Assembly (NCBI GenBank): GCA_003162995.1 | Contig: PLUZ01000398.1 | Span: 1,900-13,866, forward strand | DNA: 11,967 bases | Reading direction: 5' to 3' | Source of the DNA: Methylocapsa sp. | GTDB lineage: Bacteria; Pseudomonadota; Alphaproteobacteria; Rhizobiales; Beijerinckiaceae | Shown: positions 7,524 to 11,967 of the stretch, one piece after another | Position numbering within the stretch: position 1 is the stretch's first letter | How the letters are laid out: every line of letters starts with the position of its first letter | Notes under the pieces: model-generated | What the model was told of the DNA's origin: nothing | The model's database searches: none | The model's input: only the letters and a program-made list of their open reading frames with translations | Made by a program: the position numbers and the translations under genes

Positions 7524-7793
7524 ATGGAATATCGGATAACTTTGTGCGCCATGGCGCTCATGTCATGCCTATTCCTGTCCGCGGCAACCGCCGCAGCACA
7601 GACGCTCGACGCGTCCGTCTCCGGTCCGGCGAATGGTACCAATGTCATTCCCAGCGCAGCCGTTCAGAAGCAGAGCGAAGGACGTTCGGTCTCTGACATA
7701 GCGAAAGATCTGCCGTCCTCGTTCATAGGTTCGGCTATCGCAGCGGGCGCACCTGGTGTGGAGGGTGCCCCTGGCACCGAGTCTGGGCGATAA
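7524..7793 (+). CDS. Small exported protein of unknown function
   Basis: I do not recognise the family. The 89-residue product begins MEYRITLCAMALMSCLFLSA and continues TAAAAQ, a clear signal peptide with likely cleavage after AAA. The mature part, about 60 residues, is rich in Ser, Ala and Gly (VSGPANGTNVIPSAAVQ, then PSSFIGSAIAAGAPGVEG), predicted to be largely unstructured, and has no cysteine. I chose ATG 7524 because GGAGAA ends 4 bases upstream; the in-frame ATG 7512 overlaps that site. A strong hairpin follows at 7803-7828. With the next gene it forms a short plus-strand island between two minus-strand genes. Confidence 0.6.
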   Translation: MEYRITLCAMALMSCLFLSAATAAAQTLDASVSGPANGTNVIPSAAVQKQSEGRSVSDIAKDLPSSFIGSAIAAGAPGVEGAPGTESGR

Positions 7794-7802
7794 ATTTCAT
7801 CA

Positions 7803-7828
7803 GGGGCCGTGCGGAAAAGCGCGGCCCC
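7803..7828 (+). terminator. Strong GC-rich hairpin after the small exported protein gene
   Basis: GGGGCCGTGC (7803-7812) pairs with GCGCGGCCCC (7819-7828), ten pairs with a single G-U wobble, around a GGAAAA loop. It starts 9 bases after the stop codon. Only ATTT follows, so the U-tract is weak. It may be an intrinsic terminator, an attenuator before the DUF2842 gene, or an mRNA-stabilising stem. Confidence 0.6.
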
Positions 7829-7896
7829 ATTTCCCACCTCGCGGTGCCACCCGGCAAATTCTTACAAGTCGCCAGCGAATAGAACTTGGAGAGAAT

Positions 7897-8112
7897 ATGC
7901 ACCGGCGGACCCGCAAACTCATCGGCACGAGCATCATCGTCGGTTTTGTGCCGGTCTATGCGCTTGTGGCCATGGCGCTGGCGCAAGCGCGCCCAGTGCG
8001 AGAGGCGCCCGCACTCATTCAAATATTTTGCTTCGCGGGCCTTGGCCTGGCCTGGATCGTGCCCCTGATGCCGCTGATCAAATGGATGGAAAAACCGGAC
8101 TCCGGGACGTGA
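7897..8112 (+). CDS. DUF2842 family small membrane protein
   Basis: The 71-residue inner-membrane protein matches my memory of DUF2842, a small alphaproteobacterial family without assigned function. Landmarks are the basic start MHRRTRKLIGT, a first membrane helix (about 9-30, IGTSIIVGFVPVYALVAMAL), and a second (about 40-62) ending in GLAWIVPLMPLIKWMEKP. ATG 7897 is preceded by GGAGA at 7888-7892, 4 bases away; longer in-frame extensions run through the upstream hairpin and are rejected. The stop is 21 bases from the stop of the facing polysaccharide gene. Nearness to ctaA may hint at a respiratory membrane context, but that is only inference. Confidence 0.85.
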   Translation: MHRRTRKLIGTSIIVGFVPVYALVAMALAQARPVREAPALIQIFCFAGLGLAWIVPLMPLIKWMEKPDSGT

Positions 8113-8133
8113 CTGTGTTCTTCAGCTTATTGG

Positions 8134-9675
8134 TCAAGCGGCATCCCGGCCGAGGCTTTGCGGCGATTCGGCAGGCAGGCCAATGAGTAGAACCTCACGC
8201 GCTCCAGCTTCGATCAACCGCGCCTCGGCTTCGAAAACGCTGCCGCCTTGCGGCCCGGCAGGCATCGCCAGCACGGCGAAATCGGCTTTCGCGGCAAGTG
8301 TTTCGGCGACGCTATTCTGATCGAGAGGCGGCGCAATCATGAGCAGAAAATCATAGGTCTCGGCCAAGGCATCGAGCACATGCGCAAATTCATGAATATT
8401 TGGCTCGGCATCGCGGCCAACCCGCAGGAAATGAAGCCGCGAGGCCGGATCGCGGCGAATCACTTCGGCGAATGAAGCTGTCCCGTTCAGGAGATCGTAA
8501 AGGCCTGGCTCCTCTTTGGTCCCAAAATCTCCACCTTGCGGCGCGCCGTCGGCGAGCCTCCCAAAATAAAACAAACTGGACTCGTCGAGGCCGATGACGA
8601 TCGAACGTCCTTCACGGGCGAGATCGCGAGCGAAATCGCGCATCATGCCGGACACTGCCGCCGCCGAACCAAGGCTCGTCGCGACGATCCTTGTGCCTCG
8701 CGCGCCGGGCCCGTCGAAGGGTACCGACAGGATACGCGCCATGATTTTTGCCGTGGCTTGCCCGTTGCCGTCATCCTCCTGCCCTGTCTCCGCTCGTTGC
8801 AGAGCCGATTCTCCGCCCGGCCGCGGGTTGGGCTTTGCCGGATCCCGGAGACGAGCGAAAACGCGAAGCTGCCCGAGCGCACGGGGCTGTACCACAGGCT
8901 CCTCCGGGCGGCCGGACATACGCCCGTGCGGCCCCGCAATCGACACCAATGCGCCGAAAGCCATGACGAGCATCGCGGCACCCGACAAGAGCAGCAAGGC
9001 CTTCTTTGGATAAAGCGGCTGCGCTGGCGTGGTGGCACGCGAAACGATACGCGCGCCGCCTTTCTGTGGCAGGGCGTTCGCGTCCGCGCGCATATCGAGA
9101 TAGAGTTCCGCAATGCGATTGGCGGCTTTCGCGGCAAGCTCCCGGTCTTGGGATTGAAAATTGATTGTGACGAGACTTCCGCTGCCCGGAGCGCTGACTT
9201 GCAACCGGTCCAAATAGGCTTCGAGAATGCGGTCCTCCGGGCTTTTTCGAGCCGGATCGCGCAGCAGGCCAAGAAAGATGAGTGCGCGGGAAACGGGTCC
9301 GGGGTTCTGCGCCACCGGATCGAATTCCGGATTGTCTTCGATGCGGAGATCCTTGATCGCGCGGCGGGCAAGATCACGCGATGCGATGAGCTGCGCCTGG
9401 CCGGCGGCAGGCACAGCACCGCCGCTCGCGCCGCCGAAAAGCGCAAGGCTTGACCTCATACCGATTAAGCCGGCCGTCCGGGGGCCGATCAGAACCTGCG
9501 TCTCGGCGCTATAGCGCGGTGGTTGCAGGCAAAGCAGGCCAGCGATGAGAACGCAAGCGGCAAGAGGCAGGCCAATCAACCACCATTTCTTGGCGGTGAT
9601 AGCCTCGTAAACCAAACCGAAATCCCATTCGCGGGAACGCGCTGTGCGAAGCGCGTCCCAGTCGCGCCAATCCAT
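8134..9675 (-). CDS. Wzz/ExoP-like polysaccharide co-polymerase with degenerate tyrosine-kinase-like domain
   Basis: The 513-residue inner-membrane protein resembles chain-length regulators of exopolysaccharide export (GumC/ExoP/Wzc group). Membrane helix 1 is at about 32-50 (WLIGLPLAACVLIAGLLCL), followed by a periplasmic Wzz region (RYSAETQVLIGPRTAG, then DRLQVSAPGSGSLVTINFQS), and helix 2 at about 225-247. A Pro/Gly-rich linker (250-320) leads to a Rossmann-like cytoplasmic domain (328-505) laid out like a BY-kinase. Its Walker A is gone (VATSLGSAAAVSGMM in place of a GxGKS/T loop), the Walker B aspartate is replaced (YDFLLMIAPP where kinases have IIDTPP), and the C-terminus has no tyrosine cluster. 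It is therefore probably not a kinase. I chose ATG 9675 (GGAG 6 bases upstream) over a GTG at 9798, which lies inside a palindromic element. No other polysaccharide gene is present in the window. Confidence 0.82.
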   Translation of the reverse strand: MDWRDWDALRTARSREWDFGLVYEAITAKKWWLIGLPLAACVLIAGLLCLQPPRYSAETQVLIGPRTAGLIGMRSSLALFGGASGGAVPAAGQAQLIASRDLARRAIKDLRIEDNPEFDPVAQNPGPVSRALIFLGLLRDPARKSPEDRILEAYLDRLQVSAPGSGSLVTINFQSQDRELAAKAANRIAELYLDMRADANALPQKGGARIVSRATTPAQPLYPKKALLLLSGAAMLVMAFGALVSIAGPHGRMSGRPEEPVVQPRALGQLRVFARLRDPAKPNPRPGGESALQRAETGQEDDGNGQATAKIMARILSVPFDGPGARGTRIVATSLGSAAAVSGMMRDFARDLAREGRSIVIGLDESSLFYFGRLADGAPQGGDFGTKEEPGLYDLLNGTASFAEVIRRDPASRLHFLRVGRDAEPNIHEFAHVLDALAETYDFLLMIAPPLDQNSVAETLAAKADFAVLAMPAGPQGGSVFEAEARLIEAGAREVLLIGLPAESPQSLGRDAA

Positions 9676-9772
9676 AGCCGACTCCACGATCCAAACAGCG
9701 CCATAAGACGCCGTTAAGGTTTCCGCGAAGTTAACTTTTGGAATTGCTAGGGGCCATCCCCAGGACAAGCCA

Positions 9773-9823
9773 GGAGCATTTTCAGGCGAAGTGGACACGG
9801 TTCGCCGTCCGAAAATGCTCTAA
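9773..9823. repeat. Intergenic palindromic element B (bipartite hairpin)
   Basis: GAGCATTTTC (9774-9783) and GAAAATGCTC (9811-9820) are perfect reverse complements; inside, GGCGAA (9785-9790) pairs with TTCGCC (9801-9806). The flanks GG and TAA extend the ends to match element A (GGAGCAT and ATGCTCTA). It lies about 100 bases upstream of the polysaccharide co-polymerase start and 74 bases after the folD stop. I recall similar sequences scattered in Rhizobiales intergenic regions; not checked. Confidence 0.7.
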
Positions 9824-9841
9824 CTCCATAGAAGTGATAGT

Positions 9842-9881
9842 GGTTTCGAACCGGTTGAGTGTGCACACTCAACCTGAAACC
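9842..9881. repeat. Long palindrome (element E) immediately after folD
   Basis: A perfect 22-bp palindrome at 9853-9874 consists of GGTTGAGTGTG followed directly by its reverse complement. It is enclosed by GGTTTC (9842-9847) and GAAACC (9876-9881), which extend the stem with a small asymmetric bulge. It sits 16 bases after the folD stop on the minus strand. The stem has no loop-sized centre and no T-run follows, so it is either a terminator of unusual form, a protein-binding dyad, or a repeat. Confidence 0.65.
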
Positions 9882-9896
9882 GATCTCGGCGGGACA

Positions 9897-10832
9897 TCAG
9901 AAAGAAGGGTTTTGCCCTGAGCTCAAAAGCGCTGCGCGAAGCGTATTTTCCATCAGCATCGCAATAGTCATCGGTCCGACACCTCCGGGCACTGGGGTAA
10001 TCGCACCGGCAACCGCGATCGCCTCGGCGAAGGCGACATCGCCGACAAGTTTTGTCTTCGGCCGCCCGGCCGCGTCTTGTCCTTCGCCCGCCACCCGGTT
10101 GATGCCGACATCGATGACGATCGCGCCGGGCTTGATCCATGCGCCGCGAATCATCTCGGGACGGCCGATGGCGGCCACAACAACATCGGCTCTCGCCACC
10201 GTCGCCGCGAGATCGCGGGTGTGTGAATGGGCGATCGTTACCGTCGCATTGCGGCCGAGCAGCAATTGGGCGATAGGCTTGCCGACCAAATTGGAACGGC
10301 CGACGACGACTGCTTCGGCCCCCGAAAGATTGACGCCAAGGGCCGCGGCGGCCGCGTCGAGAAGCACCATGCCGCCAGCCGGCGTGCAAGGGACGAGCGC
10401 GCGTGTCATATCACCGCTCGCGAGCAGCCCGGCATTGAACGGATGCAAGCCATCGACATCCTTGCCCGGCGAAATGGCTTCGATGACACGGCTGGGATCA
10501 AACCGGTTAGGCAATGGCAATTGCAAAAGGATTCCGTGGATGTCGGAGTCCGCATTAAGGTGTTTGATCAGGGCAAGCAGATCCGCTTCGCTCGTCGTCG
10601 CTGGAAGGTCGTGTTGAATTGAGTGAAACCCGCAGGCATGCGCGGCCTTGCCCTTGGATTTGACATAGACCTGACTTGCCGGATCTTCGCCGACGAGGAC
10701 GACCGCTAGGCCGGGCGTAAGTCCTTGCGCGGCGAGCGCACGGGTCTTTTCCGCCACATGCGCAAGCACCCGCGCCGAAGCGCGCTTGCCATCGATCAAT
10801 GCGGATCCTTCGGTTAATAAGCTTCTGTGCAT
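9897..10832 (-). CDS. folD: Bifunctional methylene-H4F dehydrogenase / methenyl-H4F cyclohydrolase
   Basis: FolD oxidises 5,10-methylene-tetrahydrofolate with NADP and hydrolyses the product to 10-formyl-H4F, in the cytoplasm. In the 311-residue frame the catalytic Tyr56 and Lys60 lie in [14 protein letters not shown]; further landmarks are QLPLP (104-108), PCTP (148-151), the dinucleotide-binding [12 protein letters not shown] (175-186), and [10 protein letters not shown] (280-289). The start is uncertain: ATG 10832 has no good ribosome site, whereas the in-frame TTG 10799, preceded by GAAGGA, would begin at IDGKRAS, close to where E. coli FolD begins. The gene lies downstream of mtdA-fchA on the same strand, across 371 bases filled with palindromes. 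It duplicates the chemistry of that pair. Confidence 0.96.
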   Translation of the reverse strand: MHRSLLTEGSALIDGKRASARVLAHVAEKTRALAAQGLTPGLAVVLVGEDPASQVYVKSKGKAAHACGFHSIQHDLPATTSEADLLALIKHLNADSDIHGILLQLPLPNRFDPSRVIEAISPGKDVDGLHPFNAGLLASGDMTRALVPCTPAGGMVLLDAAAAALGVNLSGAEAVVVGRSNLVGKPIAQLLLGRNATVTIAHSHTRDLAATVARADVVVAAIGRPEMIRGAWIKPGAIVIDVGINRVAGEGQDAAGRPKTKLVGDVAFAEAIAVAGAITPVPGGVGPMTIAMLMENTLRAALLSSGQNPSF

Positions 10833-10882
10833 GATCGAACGAACGCTGCCTTAATAATCGACTTTCCCATTTCGCCGATTAA

Positions 10883-10974
10883 ATCATGAACGCGATCGAT
10901 TCTAAAAGATTAGAGTGGGATGCTGGCGGGAAACCGGTTTCCACTTTTCCTCATCCCGCTCTCGATCATGATCG
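10883..10974. repeat. Intergenic palindromic element C (nested dyads)
   Basis: Three nested dyads share one centre region: ATCATGA (10883-10889) with TCATGAT (10966-10972); AGAGTGGGATG (10912-10922) with CATCCCGCTCT (10952-10962), one G-U wobble; and the perfect 14-bp palindrome GGAAACCGGTTTCC at 10929-10942. The layout resembles extended intergenic repeats I recall from Rhizobiales. It is followed at once by element D. Confidence 0.7.
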
Positions 10975-11017
10975 CTTCAAGATGAATCACTCATAGTGTC
11001 TATGTCATTGTTTTATC

Positions 11018-11068
11018 GCATGATCTTATCCAAACACTCTGCAACTTTTTGGATAAGATCATGCTCTA
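11018..11068. repeat. Intergenic palindromic element D (perfect 17-bp stem)
   Basis: GCATGATCTTATCCAAA (11018-11034) is matched exactly by its reverse complement at 11048-11064, around a 13-base loop. The right end runs into ATGCTCTA (11061-11068), as in elements A and B. It is the longest uninterrupted looped stem in the window. It lies 136 bases after the fchA stop on that gene's strand and could end or stabilise the mtdA-fchA transcript. Confidence 0.75.
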
Positions 11069-11099
11069 CAAAATCCAGCGCTTGCACGACATGAGCACT

Positions 11100-11118
11100 T
11101 ACCCGGCAGTCCCGGGTA
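11100..11118. repeat. Small perfect inverted repeat downstream of fchA
   Basis: TACCCGG (11100-11106) and CCGGGTA (11112-11118) are exact reverse complements around CAGTC. It lies 86 bases after the fchA stop. No T-run follows on the minus strand, so it is at best a weak terminator candidate. Confidence 0.4.
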
Positions 11119-11203
11119 GACATGTCAGCGTCCATGTTTTTTCTTCACTGCGGAGGGCGGATGGCACAACTTAATACCTCGTATGCGCCATGATACAGCG
11201 AAT

Positions 11204-11833
11204 TTACGAGCCGATCTTGGTTCTGACTGTCTGATAAACGGCTTCCGTCGTCGCCGCCGCCTGCGCGAGCAGCGCATTGACTTCAGCGATCTGCTTCTCG
11301 GCAAAATCGCGATCCTTGATCGCCTTGGCGTTGATGAACACGTTCAGCGCCGCGCTGCGCAGCCCGGCGTTCGCCGAGAGCACGGCAACCCCGGCGTCGC
11401 TGATGACATTGAGATTGCCTTTTTCCGCCGCAGCGGCGGACAGGCGGATGACCTCGAAACAGGCTTTGACGGCGCGCAAGGGCGCGATCGTTGCATCCTT
11501 CAGGGCGGCTTGAATCGCCGCGGCGCGCTTGGCTTTTTCTTCGTCGGTCGCGCGCGGCAGTCCATAGGCGCCCATCACGGCATTGAACGCCACAACGTCT
11601 TCGTCGATCGCACGAACGAGCTCCGCGCGAAGCGCCACCGCCTTGGCGTTCACGGCCTCGAGGTCTTGCCAGACCGCTTCGTAGTTCTTTTTGCCGATGG
11701 TGAGATTGGCCACCATGGAGACAAGCGCCGCGCCGATGGCGCCAGACACCGCCGCCGCGCCACCGCCGCCAGGCGTCGGACGTTCACTGGCGAGATCGTC
11801 TAGAAAGGTCTGAATAGAACTATTCGCGGTCAT
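11204..11833 (-). CDS. fchA: Methenyltetrahydrofolate cyclohydrolase (formiminotransferase-cyclodeaminase family)
   Basis: FchA hydrolyses 5,10-methenyl-H4F to 10-formyl-H4F and in methylotrophs works with MtdA to link formate and the serine cycle. The 209-residue protein matches Methylobacterium Fch from memory: TPGGGGAAAVSGAIGAALVS (20-39), VANLTIGKKNY, VMGAYGLPRATDEEK (86-100), and EKGNLNVISDAGVAVLSANA with GLRSAALNVFINAK. I chose ATG 11833; an in-frame TTG at 11851 would add six residues but lies on top of the only ribosome-like site (GAGG). The gene begins 21 bases after the mtdA stop, so the two form an operon, as in other serine-cycle methylotrophs. Confidence 0.95.
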   Translation of the reverse strand: MTANSSIQTFLDDLASERPTPGGGGAAAVSGAIGAALVSMVANLTIGKKNYEAVWQDLEAVNAKAVALRAELVRAIDEDVVAFNAVMGAYGLPRATDEEKAKRAAAIQAALKDATIAPLRAVKACFEVIRLSAAAAEKGNLNVISDAGVAVLSANAGLRSAALNVFINAKAIKDRDFAEKQIAEVNALLAQAAATTEAVYQTVRTKIGS

Positions 11834-11854
11834 GGATGTCGCGGTCCTCAAATG

Positions 11855-11967
11855 TCACGCCAGGGCTTTGGCTTGCGCATAGATATTCTCAGCATCGAGC
11901 ACCTGATCGGAGCTTTCGAACAGCTGCCCGACGCAAGCCCGATGCAGTTTCAGCTTCAGGCCGCCTA
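11855..11967 (-). CDS. mtdA: NADP-dependent methylene-H4F/methylene-H4MPT dehydrogenase, C-terminal end only
   Basis: Only the last 36 codons and the stop lie in the window; the gene continues beyond the edge. The tail translates as GGLKLKLHRACVGQLFESSD followed by QVLDAENIYAQAKALA, which closely matches the C-terminus of Methylobacterium MtdA as I remember it (GGLKLKLHRAC, then LFESSEGV and a DAEEIYKLAK-like end). MtdA oxidises methylene-H4F or methylene-tetrahydromethanopterin with NADP and marks a methylotrophic lifestyle. The fragment is too short to judge the active site, but the match and the fchA neighbour make the call firm. Confidence 0.88.
   Translation of the reverse strand, partial: GGLKLKLHRACVGQLFESSDQVLDAENIYAQAKALA

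Larger units (their letters stand above)
10833..11203. other. 371-bp intergenic region between fchA and folD, largely palindromic
   Basis: No gene is visible. The stretch is occupied by a compound of two extended dyads (10883-10974 and 11018-11068, listed separately), a linker between them rich in short stems, and a small perfect stem at 11100-11118. A folD promoter should lie at the low-coordinate end; TTAATC and GATTAT with 17-base spacing occur just upstream of folD on the minus strand but are weak matches. Confidence 0.45.

Noticed and set aside
7756..7896. Upstream in-frame extension of the DUF2842 gene
   Set aside because: It overlaps the preceding gene and the strong hairpin, whereas ATG 7897 has a ribosome site and matches the family's usual N-terminus.
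8536..9453. Plus-strand open frame of 305 codons opposite the polysaccharide co-polymerase gene
   Set aside because: It is a mirror of the real minus-strand gene, with low-complexity Arg/Ala composition and no ribosome site or neighbour logic.
9713..9735. Possible CtrA site (GTTAA and TTAAC) upstream of the polysaccharide gene
   Set aside because: The half-sites are 13 bases apart, not the 7 of the TTAA-N7-TTAA consensus.
9676..9798. GTG start giving the polysaccharide protein 41 extra N-terminal residues
   Set aside because: The extension begins inside palindromic element B; ATG 9675 has a GGAG site at good spacing and gives the usual short cytoplasmic N-terminus before helix 1.
1..11967. 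CRISPR array, tRNA, rRNA, transposase, integrase or phage genes
   Set aside because: No regular direct repeats, cloverleaf-like sequence or mobile-element protein motifs were seen on either strand. The palindromic elements are not spaced like CRISPR repeats.

Overview
The window looks like chromosomal DNA of a methylotrophic alphaproteobacterium of the order Rhizobiales, most likely of the Beijerinckiaceae type (Methylocella/Methylocapsa/Beijerinckia relatives). The placement rests on the LdtR-type regulator beside an L,D-transpeptidase, the rplM-rpsI-argC cluster, COX15 near a DUF2842 gene, and an mtdA-fchA pair, which belongs to serine-cycle methylotrophs. Genes are GC-rich; the exception is a tract of about 25% G+C at 121-270. 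Genus is an inference; no search was run.

Layout. 1-377: AT-rich leader with palindromes. 378-2651 (+): MarR-family regulator (LdtR-like), then an exported YcbB-type L,D-transpeptidase. 2688-2792: intergenic palindromic element between convergent genes. 2802-4770 (-): rplM and rpsI, with a clear promoter and a rho-independent terminator, then argC. 5053-5331 (-): small exported protein. 5635-6075 (+): CoA-binding protein. 6086-7198 (-): heme A synthase COX15, tail to tail with the CoA-binding gene. 7524-8112 (+): a small exported protein and a DUF2842 membrane protein. 8134-9675 (-): a Wzz/ExoP-like polysaccharide co-polymerase whose cytoplasmic kinase-like domain has lost its nucleotide-binding motifs. 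9773-9881: two palindromic elements. 9897-10832 (-): folD. 10833-11203: a compound palindromic element. 11204-11833 (-): fchA. 11855-11967 (-): 3' end of mtdA, cut by the window edge.

How the genes fit together. FolD carries out the same two folate interconversions (methylene-H4F to methenyl-H4F to formyl-H4F) as MtdA plus FchA, and both sets lie within about 2 kb here. LdtR and the transpeptidase form a likely regulator-target pair for 3-3 cross-linking of peptidoglycan. The remaining genes are housekeeping: ribosome, arginine synthesis, cytochrome oxidase heme and surface polysaccharide.

The least explained structure is a set of intergenic hairpins with different interiors but shared ends; three of them end in the octamer ATGCTCTA in the same orientation. 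I see no phage, transposase, CRISPR array, tRNA or rRNA, and no clear new multi-gene system.
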